Of a stretch of 64,000 nucleotides of DNA, positions 34,382-42,954 are shown one piece after another. Positions within the stretch are counted from its first letter, which is position 1; each line of letters opens with the position of its first letter. Source of the DNA: CAYVRJ01 sp964453645 (lineage in GTDB: Bacteria; Bacillota; Clostridia; Christensenellales; JAWKQI01); the NCBI GenBank assembly GCA_964453645.1, contig CAYVRJ010000006.1, positions 62,001-126,000 on the forward strand. The letters run 5' to 3'. The notes beneath the pieces were generated by a model. That model was given only the letters and a program-made list of their open reading frames with translations, made no database searches and was not told where the DNA came from. Position numbers and translations under genes: made by a program.

Positions 34382-35329
34382 CTAACCCTTTTCCAAAGAG
34401 TGCGAAATTACATAGGGTTCCAAAATCATATTGGTTGGTAATGCTGTATCACCGTTTAATATTTTAATGGCACAGTCTATGGCCTGCTGCCCGCCAGTGG
34501 GACAAAATATGGTTCCCGAGATCGCATCTGTCAGCACAGAGGAACCGTACCCAAAATCGGTTCTCATTCCACCAACCCCAAAAAATAGGATGTCCCCATC
34601 GTATCTCAATTTTTCAGTGGCAATTTTCGCCCCCTCGGCCATGGTGTCACTCTGTGCAAAAACGGCATCAAACTTTGGTTGTTCCACGATCATGTATTCC
34701 TTGAGCCTGTCCTCGGCTTCGTCCCGCATCCAGTTGGCATAGAGTTTTTTAACCACCTGAATGTTTGGATACTTGGTCAAGGTTTCATGAAATGCCTGCT
34801 CCCTTTGTAAAACCGATAGGGAATTTTCAGGGCCCAGTATTTCAACAACATTTCCACCCCCATGCCCCAACTCTTGTGCTAATAAATCTCCGGCCATTTG
34901 CCCAATTTTTACATTATCGGGGCTAATAAACATTCTGCACTGTACCCCCTCTATTTGCGGCGCAAGGACAATAACCGGTATGGATTCACTCACACGGTTG
35001 ATGGTGTTGATTAGCGGTTCGGTTTCCTCGGGAGAAATGATCAACAGGTCAATGCCGCAGCTCACCAGCATCTCAATATCTTCAATTTGTTTTAAATGAT
35101 CCCCCGCAGCATCGGTGAAGATGAGTTTACAATCGGGAAACGACTTTGCGGTTTGTTCAATTTCTCGGTTCATGGCAACTTTCCAAGAATCGATTAAACC
35201 CGATTGGCTCACGCCGATGAGATATTTGGTGGCAGGCACTTCATTTTCGCTGCCATTTTGTGAAAACAAAAAGCAGGAGGATGTTATGAGCAAAAACACT
35301 AAAGCTATAAAAATCAAGTGTCGTTTCAT
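34382..35329 (-). CDS. Sensor-associated sugar-binding lipoprotein (first set)
   Basis: A 315-residue protein with lipobox LLITSSC (Cys19), a short linker and a type 1 binding fold closely similar to the transporter protein at 31434: GVSQSGLIDSWKVAMNREI, ISPEETEPLINTI and AQSDTMAEGAKIA. The pocket motif LDRKIEG of the transporter protein is LAPQIEG here, so the Arg is missing. It is encoded with a YesN regulator and YesM kinase, and most likely binds ligand outside and passes the signal to the kinase, as in XylFII-LytS-type systems. Confidence 0.9.
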   Translation of the reverse strand: MKRHLIFIALVFLLITSSCFLFSQNGSENEVPATKYLIGVSQSGLIDSWKVAMNREIEQTAKSFPDCKLIFTDAAGDHLKQIEDIEMLVSCGIDLLIISPEETEPLINTINRVSESIPVIVLAPQIEGVQCRMFISPDNVKIGQMAGDLLAQELGHGGGNVVEILGPENSLSVLQREQAFHETLTKYPNIQVVKKLYANWMRDEAEDRLKEYMIVEQPKFDAVFAQSDTMAEGAKIATEKLRYDGDILFFGVGGMRTDFGYGSSVLTDAISGTIFCPTGGQQAIDCAIKILNGDTALPTNMILEPYVISHSLEKG

Positions 35330-36516
35330 TTGGTTGTTCCCTTTTGATAATTGATGGGGGACACCCCCACAATCTTTTTAAATGCTGTGCTAAAATAATA
35401 TTGATTGGAATAACCCACACTGGCTGCCACCGTCTTTAAAAGGACACTTCTATCTTGCATCAGCTCGATTGCCTTGTTGATACGGGTTCTTGTCACATAC
35501 TCCATAAAGGACAACCCACTCTCTTGCTTCATCAATCGGCTCAAATATGTGGGATTTACATTGACATACTCTGCAACTTTTTGCAGACTAATTTCAAAAT
35601 CACTGATATTTTCCAAAATATATTTTTCAGCCAATTGAACATACGGTGATTTAATGCGGACATTGTCATACTTTTCATACAGCAAGTTGTATGTTTCGCT
35701 GATCAGATCAATATTTTCGCAGGGTAATGCAACCATATGCACCGGTCTGGACAAGCTGCTGCACAACTTTGAAACTGCATCTTGCACAAATTCATCAATT
35801 TGGTGATGGGGCATTGAAGCCAGTGCCACAATGTTTTCTCGCTCATCCGCAAACACATAATAGGGCGAATAATCGCACAAAATCTTGTTCAGCGCATCGG
35901 TAATGGCCAGTTGCAACACACGGCCATTGTAAATACTATTCCCCACTCCGCCAATATTGGAGATGAGCAGCAAGACGTTTTGTTCCCCAAAGGTCAAATT
36001 AAAGTGTTCCACTTGTTCTTTGATTTCGAGATCGGTGAGTTTGGAATTAATCCATTCGCAAAAGAATTTTTCGATTAAATACTCCCTTCGTTTCTCGATT
36101 TGAAGGGTTGCCCATTTAAAATGCTGGTTTTTATCACGGCTCTCGTGAATGTCGTTGATTGCATTTTGCAGCGTTGTGTGCAGCTCCACAACGTCCACGG
36201 GTTTTAATAAAAAGCCAAACACCTTTAATTTAATGGCTTCGTGGGCATTGTCGAACTCGTCATGGCCCGTAATGATAATAAATCGCACGTCACTTCGCAG
36301 TTGATTGACCATTGAAATAAACTCCAGGCCATCAATAAAGGGCATACAAATGTCCACCAAAATAATGTCGGGGGAGGCTTGCTTCATAATCTCCAGTGCC
36401 TTTTTGCCGTTGTCGGCCTCACCGCATATTTGAATATCTAACCCCATGCTGAGTATGGTGGACTTTAATCCCCTTCGAATCTTTGGTTCATCATCAGCTA
36501 TTAATAATTTTATCAA
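35326..36516 (-). CDS. Response regulator, YesN/AraC type (first set)
   Basis: A 396-residue protein: receiver domain 1-120 with Asp8/Asp9 and phosphoacceptor Asp55 (ILVDICMP), a middle region, and two AraC-type helix-turn-helices at the end (LQKVAEYVNVNPTYLSRLMKQESG and VAASVGYSNQYYFSTAFKK). The TTG at 36516 follows GGAGG; the frame opens four codons earlier inside that site. It overlaps the kinase gene by 23 bases and the binding protein by four. It probably activates the sugar uptake genes when the kinase is active. Confidence 0.93.
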   Translation of the reverse strand: MIKLLIADDEPKIRRGLKSTILSMGLDIQICGEADNGKKALEIMKQASPDIILVDICMPFIDGLEFISMVNQLRSDVRFIIITGHDEFDNAHEAIKLKVFGFLLKPVDVVELHTTLQNAINDIHESRDKNQHFKWATLQIEKRREYLIEKFFCEWINSKLTDLEIKEQVEHFNLTFGEQNVLLLISNIGGVGNSIYNGRVLQLAITDALNKILCDYSPYYVFADERENIVALASMPHHQIDEFVQDAVSKLCSSLSRPVHMVALPCENIDLISETYNLLYEKYDNVRIKSPYVQLAEKYILENISDFEISLQKVAEYVNVNPTYLSRLMKQESGLSFMEYVTRTRINKAIELMQDRSVLLKTVAASVGYSNQYYFSTAFKKIVGVSPINYQKGTTK

Positions 36517-38287
36517 AATTTCCTCCAAGCATTGTTTGCGAAAGAATAGGATGGCTGATTACAACAACGGTTCCCTGGGGAACATGATGAAAGGTTACGC
36601 CATATTCATTTCCATAGGACAATTTAATCCGATCGTTGACGTTAAACAACCCATACCCATCCATATTGTTCTTGCGATTACTCTGCTGCAATAATTCATT
36701 AAACTCAATACACTTACTCTCACTCATGCCGATGCCATTGTCCGTGACCGTGATATACAAAACGTCCTCTGCATGAATTTTAATTTCAATATTTCCATTC
36801 TCTTCGATTTGTTTGATACCGTGATAGATTGCGTTTTCCACAATCGGCTGCATAATCAGCTTTTGTACCATATAACTCTCCAAGCTGCTGTCGCATTCTA
36901 TGGAGTAATTTAATTTATCTTCATACCGAATCTTTTGAATATACAAATAACTCTTCACGTGGGTGAGTTCCTCTTTTAATGGGATAATTTCCCTGCCCCT
37001 GCTGATGCCAATGCGAAACAACTGGGACAATGCGCTCACCGTGTTTACGATTTCCCTTGCGTTAATTTCTTGTGCCATCCATTTGATCGTGTCCAGCGAA
37101 TTGTAGAGAAAGTGGGGTTTAATCTGCATTTGCAGTGCCTTCAGTTCCGCATCTCGCTTTCGCTGCTGTTCAATATACACCAGATGGATCAGTTCACGAA
37201 TTTTATCCATCATAGCGTTGAAACTTTGACCTAACCCTGCAATTTCCCCGGTATGTTTACCTTCTTCAAAATATACATCTAAATTTCCGTTTTCCGCCTT
37301 GAGCATCAACGAGCGTAATACGCTGATTGGTTTTGTTATGGTGGAGGAGAACATAATGGCAACAAGCCCGGCAAAAAGAATGGTGAACAAAATGACAATG
37401 ATATTAATAAACTGCATGGCTGCAATGGGCTCGAGGGCTTCCCCATAGGAAAATACCCCCACGGTATTCCAGCCGGTAAACGGATCGTTTGCATGGATTA
37501 ATTGATATTTTTCTCCCTGAATCTCCTTCATGTTAATGGCATTTTTGCCCTTTAACCACTCCGGGCGAATTCGATACACCGTCTTGTTGGCGGGTGCGTA
37601 TACGATCTCCCCATTGTTTTGCATAATAAATACGTATCCCGTCTTACCCAGTGTCACATCTCTGATCTGCTTATCAATAATTCCGTTATACATATCGATG
37701 AGAATCACCCCGAGACATTCCCCCGATTCCTCATCAAACACTCCCCGCACAACCGAAATGATATCGCTGGTGGCATGGTTTTTCCAGTTTCTAATATTGC
37801 GGCCAATGGGTTTGCTGATGAGCAGCATCTCACCGTTTGCTTCGTTGGCTTGCTTGTACCAAAAGTCGTCGATCAGGGGATATCGTGCAATGCGGTACAG
37901 TTCATTGGAGGCATAGATATCGTTTTTATTAATAATCAGTATGCCGCTCATCTCTTCGTGTAGTGCCGTAAAGGAGCGCATAACCCGCCTCACCTGGGTT
38001 TCACATTCGATTCTGTTGGCATCCGAAGTGGAGCTTATGGACATGAATTCAACGACATTGGGGTCTTCTTGTAAAAATGAAATGGTTTTGTTGATTAGGT
38101 TGATGTATGTTCCAATATTGGATTGAACCTGCATAATCATCTGTGATGTGTGCTCGTTTGCTTGCTCGTCGATGGATTTATTAAAAAAATAATTGCTAAT
38201 TAATATGATTGCAATGAGGGGAATAGAAATCAGCAACAGGTAATACAATATTAGTTTAATCCTCAGAGAGTCGTAAAGTCCATTCAT
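36494..38287 (-). CDS. Sensor histidine kinase, YesM type (first set)
   Basis: A 597-residue kinase: membrane helix 10-32, an extracytoplasmic dCache-like sensor domain (about 35-288), helix 292-314, HAMP (315-370), then the His_kinase motif KPHFLYNSLDTIKWMA with His392. The ATPase part has QPIVENAIYHG, DNGIGMS and GYGLFNVNDR. It is the first gene of a minus-strand operon with its regulator and binding lipoprotein. It is divergent from araR across a 173-base region. Confidence 0.94.
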   Translation of the reverse strand: MNGLYDSLRIKLILYYLLLISIPLIAIILISNYFFNKSIDEQANEHTSQMIMQVQSNIGTYINLINKTISFLQEDPNVVEFMSISSTSDANRIECETQVRRVMRSFTALHEEMSGILIINKNDIYASNELYRIARYPLIDDFWYKQANEANGEMLLISKPIGRNIRNWKNHATSDIISVVRGVFDEESGECLGVILIDMYNGIIDKQIRDVTLGKTGYVFIMQNNGEIVYAPANKTVYRIRPEWLKGKNAINMKEIQGEKYQLIHANDPFTGWNTVGVFSYGEALEPIAAMQFINIIVILFTILFAGLVAIMFSSTITKPISVLRSLMLKAENGNLDVYFEEGKHTGEIAGLGQSFNAMMDKIRELIHLVYIEQQRKRDAELKALQMQIKPHFLYNSLDTIKWMAQEINAREIVNTVSALSQLFRIGISRGREIIPLKEELTHVKSYLYIQKIRYEDKLNYSIECDSSLESYMVQKLIMQPIVENAIYHGIKQIEENGNIEIKIHAEDVLYITVTDNGIGMSESKCIEFNELLQQSNRKNNMDGYGLFNVNDRIKLSYGNEYGVTFHHVPQGTVVVISHPILSQTMLGGNFDKIINS

Positions 38288-38384
38288 TTAAGCGTATTTC
38301 CAAATCTGTTGATAACAATATTCTACATGATTTTCACCTTGGCCGCAAGCGAAATAATTGCTTGGTTCAAACAAAGTATATGGG

Positions 38385-38401
38385 TTGTATAAGCCGTACA
38401 A
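38385..38401. promoter_or_regulatory. Inverted repeat in the araR-kinase intergenic region
   Basis: TTGTA-N7-TACAA (38385-38389 and 38397-38401) directly upstream of the araR -35. It could bind AraR weakly or the YesN regulator of the divergent operon. This is speculative. Confidence 0.35.
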
Positions 38402-38402
38402 T

Positions 38403-38431
38403 TTGACAATCTTTCAATTTGTCCATATACT
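38403..38431 (+). promoter_or_regulatory. Predicted SigA promoter of araR
   Basis: TTGACA (38403-38408), a 17-base spacer and TATACT (38426-38431), a near-consensus promoter 30 bases before the start codon. Confidence 0.85.
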
Positions 38432-38447
38432 ATTCGTATGTACAAAT
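38432..38447. promoter_or_regulatory. AraR-like operator at the araR promoter
   Basis: ATTCGTATGTACAAAT differs by two bases from the palindrome ATTTGTACGTACAAAT known for AraR sites. It begins directly after the -10 and would cover the transcription start, implying autorepression. Confidence 0.72.
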
Positions 38448-38460
38448 TTTGAGGTGAAGA

Positions 38461-39510
38461 ATGTTTCCAAAATACAAAGTCTTAGCCAATCAACTGAGGA
38501 GTGAAATTCTGTCGGGTATGTATGCCGATGGGAAACTTCCCACCGAAGAATCACTGGCAACGGCAAAGGGTATTAGCCGGCACACAGTGCGGCAGGCCAT
38601 CGCACTGCTTTCCCATGAGGGGTTAATCGTGAAGCGGCAGGGCAGTGGCACGTATGTTGAAACAAAACCCTGCCAAAACCGCAACATGAGAATACGGGTA
38701 ATTTGTACATACATATCGGAATATATCTTTCCATCCATTGTGCGGGGTATAGAAGAGGTGGTCTCTCAAAACAACTATACCATGGAACTCTCCGCATCGG
38801 GAAACAAGGTGGAACAAGAGCGAAAACTGTTGCTGGATTGCTTGGACGATCCCCCCGATGGGTTGATCATCGAGGGCACAAAATCCGCATTACCCAACCC
38901 CAACATTCAACTCTACAACGAACTGAAAAACCGAAACATTCCGTTTGTGTTTATTAACGGATATTATCATAGTTTGGAAAATCCCATATATATTGTTTGT
39001 GACGACTACGCAGGGGGTAAGATGGCCGTTGAATACCTGCACAGTTTAGGCTGCAAGAAAATCGCAGGGATATTCAAGAGCGACGATTTGCAGGGGCACT
39101 TGCGCTACGCCGGGTTTGCACAGGCGCTGTTCGCTTGTGGGCTCAGCTTGAGCGACAACAACGTCTTGTGGTACACCACTGAAAACCGAGAAGTTGTGTT
39201 TGCAAACGCTGAAATGCTGCTTTCCTGTCTTGAGGGTTGCGATGCTGTGCTCTGTTACAACGATGAAGCAGCCATTGCCCTGTTGGATATTCTGAGCAGT
39301 GGGGGAATAAAATCCCCGGAGGACATGGCGATCATTAGCTTTGACAACAGCATGTTTAGCGAGCTGTGCTGCCTAACTTCCCTAGAACACCCCAAAGAAG
39401 AGATGGGCAGGCTGGCCGCAAACAAGCTGCTAAACATGATTCTAGGGGGGCAAGAATCCTCCTACACCTTTGATATTCATATAGTCAAAAGAAATTCCAC
39501 AAATCGCTAA
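38461..39510 (+). CDS. araR: Arabinose operon repressor AraR (GntR HTH plus LacI-like effector domain)
   Basis: A 349-residue chimera: a GntR winged helix (KYKVLANQLRSEILSGMYADGKLPTEESLA, then ISRHTVRQAIALLSHEGLIVKRQGSGTYV) followed by a LacI-type sugar-binding domain (about 80-345). This is the AraR architecture, which releases DNA on binding L-arabinose. GAGGTGAAG precedes the ATG. It is followed by araA and araD, and AraR-like boxes lie at both its own promoter and the araA promoter. Confidence 0.93.
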   Translation: MFPKYKVLANQLRSEILSGMYADGKLPTEESLATAKGISRHTVRQAIALLSHEGLIVKRQGSGTYVETKPCQNRNMRIRVICTYISEYIFPSIVRGIEEVVSQNNYTMELSASGNKVEQERKLLLDCLDDPPDGLIIEGTKSALPNPNIQLYNELKNRNIPFVFINGYYHSLENPIYIVCDDYAGGKMAVEYLHSLGCKKIAGIFKSDDLQGHLRYAGFAQALFACGLSLSDNNVLWYTTENREVVFANAEMLLSCLEGCDAVLCYNDEAAIALLDILSSGGIKSPEDMAIISFDNSMFSELCCLTSLEHPKEEMGRLAANKLLNMILGGQESSYTFDIHIVKRNSTNR

Positions 39511-39517
39511 AAAATGA

Positions 39518-39546
39518 TTGCATTGTAGTATACATTGTGATATAAA
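39518..39546 (+). promoter_or_regulatory. Predicted promoter of araA
   Basis: TTGCAT (39518-39523), a 17-base spacer and TATAAA (39541-39546), followed four bases later by the AraR box. The leader to the ATG at 39703 is about 150 bases. Confidence 0.65.
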
Positions 39547-39550
39547 TATA

Positions 39551-39565
39551 ATTGTACGTACAAAT
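39551..39565. promoter_or_regulatory. AraR operator at the araA promoter
   Basis: ATTGTACGTACAAAT contains the perfect 12-bp palindrome TTGTACGTACAA (39552-39563), matching known AraR sites. It covers the expected transcription start of araA, the same layout as at araR. Confidence 0.85.
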
Positions 39566-39672
39566 AAATATCTTAAAAAATAATGAAACTTTTTTGCTCA
39601 GCGTTTAATTCTAATTGAGTTTATAATGATTAGCGAGGCTTAGCGTCAAAATTTTTTTAATAACGATTGTGT

Positions 39673-39707
39673 CGTAAATGAAACGGCGGAATGGAGTTTT
39701 TTATGAA
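39673..39707 (+). repeat. 35-base leader direct repeat, copy 1 (araA)
   Basis: A 35-base segment containing CGGCGGAATGGAGTTTTTT and the first codons of araA. It is identical at 33 of 35 positions to 42920-42954 before the second sensor kinase gene. GGAG is the ribosome-binding site for the ATG at 39703. Confidence 0.88.
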
Positions 39708-41166
39708 AAACAAATTTTGGTTTGTAACGGGATCACAGCACCTCTACGGCGAAGAAACCCTGCGGCAGGTTGCAGAGCACAGCAGGATCATGGTGGAAAG
39801 TTTTAATGCCGACAGCAGGATTCCCTTTGAAGTGGTTTGCTGCGACACAGTGAAATCCACAGAGGAAATCATTGCGGTGATGGAGAGGGCAAATGCAGAT
39901 GAAACTTGTGCAGGTGTCATAACGTTTATGCACACTTTCTCCCCTTCAAAGATGTGGATTAGCGGACTGTTAAGGTTAAACAAGCCGTATTGCCATCTGC
40001 ACACCCAGTTTAACGCAGAGATTCCCTTTGAAGACATCGACATGGACTTTATGAATCTCAATCAATCCGCCCACGGGGACAGGGAGCACGGTTTTATCGG
40101 TGCAAGGCTGAGAATACCCAGAGAGATCGTGGTGGGTTACTGGGAGAATGAGGAAGTGCGCAAGGGCCTTGCAGACTTTATGATGAGTGCATCGGGTTAT
40201 CTCTTTGCAAGGACATTAAAGGTTGCACGCTTTGGCGACAACATGCGGCAAGTGGCAGTGACCGAGGGCGACAAAGTAGAAGTGGAGTTAAAGCTGGGAA
40301 TCAGTGTAAACACACATCCTGTGGGCGATCTGGTGCAATATATCCATGGCGTAACGGATGGGGATGTGAACGCCGAGTATGAAAAGTGCATCGCACTGTA
40401 TGCCCTCAAAACCGACGATGTGCCAACAGTGAAGGAACAGCTAAAGTATTATATTGCCATGCGTAAATTCTTTACCGAGGGCGGCTTTGGGGCTTTTTGC
40501 AACACATTTGAAGATTTGCACGGAATGAACCAACTACCGGGTTTGGCTTCCCAGCTCCTCATGAGAGACGGATATGGATACGGCGGTGAGGGTGACTGGA
40601 AGACATCGGCACTGGTGGCAATCATGAAACACATGGCCAACAACCAAGAGACCTCGTTTATGGAAGATTATACATATCATCTGCCCCGGGGCAACGAGAT
40701 GATCTTAGGTGCACATATGTTGGAAGTGTGTCCCAGCATTGCTGCCGATCAACCCACCATAGAAGTGCACCTGCTGGGAATCGGGGGCAAGAATCCTCCC
40801 GCACGGTTAAAGTTTAACGGCAAGGCGGGTAGAGCGGTGTGTGCCAGTATGGTAGATATGGGGGGCAGACTCAGGCTGATCGTTACAGACGTGGAAGCGG
40901 TACCGCCCATAAAGCCCATGCCCAAACTGCCCGTTGCATCGGTTATGTGGAAGCCGTTGCCCGATTTGGCAACAGCGGCGAAGGCGTGGCTGTTGGCAGG
41001 GGGAGCACACCACACCTCCATGAGTTATATTGTGGATGCACAGCACCTGTCAACCTTAGCCGAGCTGTGGGGCATTGAATTTATCCACATCGGTGCGCAT
41101 ACGGATATTCATGAACTAAAGAAAGAACTGCGTTGGAACGATCTTTATTATAAGCACATGCAGTAG
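39703..41166 (+). CDS. araA: L-arabinose isomerase
   Basis: A 487-residue enzyme that converts L-arabinose to L-ribulose. Typical motifs are FWFVTGSQHLYGEETLRQV, CAGVITFMHTFSPSKMWI, FMEDYTYHLPRGNEMILGAHMLEVCPSI (catalytic Glu and metal His) and the C-terminal GGAHHTSMSY. I start it at ATG 39703, with GGAG six bases upstream; the frame opens four codons earlier at 39691 inside the same leader. It is followed by araD nine bases later. No araB is adjacent. Confidence 0.97.
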   Translation: MKNKFWFVTGSQHLYGEETLRQVAEHSRIMVESFNADSRIPFEVVCCDTVKSTEEIIAVMERANADETCAGVITFMHTFSPSKMWISGLLRLNKPYCHLHTQFNAEIPFEDIDMDFMNLNQSAHGDREHGFIGARLRIPREIVVGYWENEEVRKGLADFMMSASGYLFARTLKVARFGDNMRQVAVTEGDKVEVELKLGISVNTHPVGDLVQYIHGVTDGDVNAEYEKCIALYALKTDDVPTVKEQLKYYIAMRKFFTEGGFGAFCNTFEDLHGMNQLPGLASQLLMRDGYGYGGEGDWKTSALVAIMKHMANNQETSFMEDYTYHLPRGNEMILGAHMLEVCPSIAADQPTIEVHLLGIGGKNPPARLKFNGKAGRAVCASMVDMGGRLRLIVTDVEAVPPIKPMPKLPVASVMWKPLPDLATAAKAWLLAGGAHHTSMSYIVDAQHLSTLAELWGIEFIHIGAHTDIHELKKELRWNDLYYKHMQ

Positions 41167-41175
41167 GGGAAACGT

Positions 41176-41874
41176 ATGCTGGAAGAACTGAAATCAAAGG
41201 TATTCTTGGCAAACGTTGAGTTGCCAAAACGAGGTCTCATCACCTATACGTGGGGTAATGTTTCGGCAATCGACCGAAAAGCAGGGCTCATCGTCATCAA
41301 ACCATCGGGAGTGGACTATGAAAACATGTGTGCGGATCACATGGTGGTTGTGGATTTAGATGGAAACGTTGTGGAGGGGAAGTTAAACCCCTCCTCCGAT
41401 ACGCCAACCCATCTGGTTTTATACAAAGCGTTCGATACAATCGGGGGCATTGTGCACACCCATTCATCCTATTCCACCGGTTTTGCTCAGGCGGGCAGGG
41501 GTATTCACTGCTATGGCACAACCCATGCCGATTATTTCTACGGCACAGTTCCCTGCACTCGCGGGCTGTACGCAGAAGAAATTGCCGACGAATACGAAAA
41601 GAACACGGGGTTGGTCATCTCCGAGACCTTCCAGTCACAAAACATTGATCCAGTTGCCATGCCCGCTGTGTTGGTGAAAAACCACGGTGTTTTCACATGG
41701 GGCCACAGTGCGGCAAAGGCTGTTGAGAATGCAGTGGTGCTGGAGGAAGTGGCAAAGATGGCACTGTTTACCCTTCAGTTGGGTAACGTTGAGAGTGCAC
41801 CAAAAGAACTGTTAAGTAAGCACTATTTCCGCAAGCACGGTGCAAATGCATATTACGGTCAAGTAAACGTTTGA
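41176..41874 (+). CDS. araD: L-ribulose-5-phosphate 4-epimerase
   Basis: A 232-residue class II aldolase-family epimerase that makes D-xylulose 5-phosphate. The zinc-binding His residues lie in IVHTHSSYSTGFAQAG and VLVKNHGVFTWG, and THADYFYGTVPCTR is characteristic of AraD. Its length equals that of known AraD proteins. It is co-transcribed with araA. Confidence 0.96.
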   Translation: MLEELKSKVFLANVELPKRGLITYTWGNVSAIDRKAGLIVIKPSGVDYENMCADHMVVVDLDGNVVEGKLNPSSDTPTHLVLYKAFDTIGGIVHTHSSYSTGFAQAGRGIHCYGTTHADYFYGTVPCTRGLYAEEIADEYEKNTGLVISETFQSQNIDPVAMPAVLVKNHGVFTWGHSAAKAVENAVVLEEVAKMALFTLQLGNVESAPKELLSKHYFRKHGANAYYGQVNV

Positions 41875-41930
41875 TAAATATTTCAATAAATACTATACAA
41901 CAATGGACATGAAAACTGGCAGGTGGACAT

Positions 41931-42890
41931 ATGAAATTAAGGGTTTTGATCGTTTTGCTTATAGTTTCTTTGGCCATGGTGTCGTGTGTCGGTGATATGC
42001 CGTCTGTGGAGGAGAAGAAGATCGTTCTTGGGTATTCACAACTGGGTTCGGAATCCGCATGGCGCAGCGCCTGCACAAAATCCATACAGGACAGTGCCGA
42101 AAGAGAAGGCATACAACTGATATTTTTTGATGCGGAACAAAAATTTGAAAACCAAGTGAAGGCTATTCGTTCATTTATCATTTACCAAGTGGACGTAATA
42201 GCCTTTTCCCCCATTGTGCGCACCGGGTGGGACAGTGTGCTGAGTGAAGCCAAAGAGGCAGGTATTCCGGTGCTGCTCATCGACCGAGATATTTCCACCG
42301 AAGATCCCTCCCTGTTCACAAGTTACGCAGGCAGTGATTTTTGGCAAGAGGGTATACAAGCAGGAAAGTTTTTGTTACAGTATATGGAGCGTGAGGGCAT
42401 TCAGGCAAACATTGTGGAACTTCGAGGCACAGACGGTTCCGGTCCCGAGATTGGCCGACGGGAGGGGTTTGCGGAGACGATTGCGGGAAGGGCGAGCGTC
42501 GTTTATTCGGAGAGCGGTGATTTCATGAACTCACGGGGATATGAAATTACACGAAACATTTTAAAATCCGACATCGACTTTAACGTACTCTTTTCCCACA
42601 ACGATGCAATGACCATGGGTGCCATTAAAGCAATGGAAGAACACGGGGTTTCACCCGGCAAAGACATAGCCATCATAACGGTGGACGGTGAGCAAGCTGC
42701 CATCGATGCACTCAAGCAAGGTAAGATCAACTGTGTCATCGAGTGTAATCCCATGTTGGGGGATACCGTGATGGAAATGACCAAACAGCTTATAAACGGT
42801 GAAACATTACCCCGCACCATATACACAGAAGAGACGGTGTTCACCATGTATGACGAAAACTTGAGTGAACTGGCACCAAGGGGATATTAG
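41931..42890 (+). CDS. Sensor-associated sugar-binding lipoprotein (second set)
   Basis: A 319-residue protein with lipobox LAMVSC (Cys19), a short 12-residue linker and a YtfQ-like binding domain: LGYSQLGSESAWRSACTKSI, VDVIAFSPIVRTGWDSVL, LLIDRDIS and SHNDAMTMGAIKAM. It matches the transporter protein at 46155 closely, and here the pocket residues (LIDR, HND) are kept. It lies before a YesM kinase and YesN regulator and probably supplies them with ligand. It may be co-transcribed with araA-araD. Confidence 0.9.
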   Translation: MKLRVLIVLLIVSLAMVSCVGDMPSVEEKKIVLGYSQLGSESAWRSACTKSIQDSAEREGIQLIFFDAEQKFENQVKAIRSFIIYQVDVIAFSPIVRTGWDSVLSEAKEAGIPVLLIDRDISTEDPSLFTSYAGSDFWQEGIQAGKFLLQYMEREGIQANIVELRGTDGSGPEIGRREGFAETIAGRASVVYSESGDFMNSRGYEITRNILKSDIDFNVLFSHNDAMTMGAIKAMEEHGVSPGKDIAIITVDGEQAAIDALKQGKINCVIECNPMLGDTVMEMTKQLINGETLPRTIYTEETVFTMYDENLSELAPRGY

Positions 42891-42919
42891 GGTTGGTGTG
42901 AAAGGTTGTTTTATAGTTC

Positions 42920-42954
42920 CGTAAGTGAAGCGGCGGAATGGAGTTTTTTATGAA
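42920..42954 (+). repeat. 35-base leader direct repeat, copy 2 (sensor kinase)
   Basis: Second copy of the leader at 39673-39707, with two substitutions. It supplies the ribosome-binding site GGAG and ATG of the kinase gene. The 3.2 kb between the copies holds araA, araD and the sensor-associated binding protein. Confidence 0.88.
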
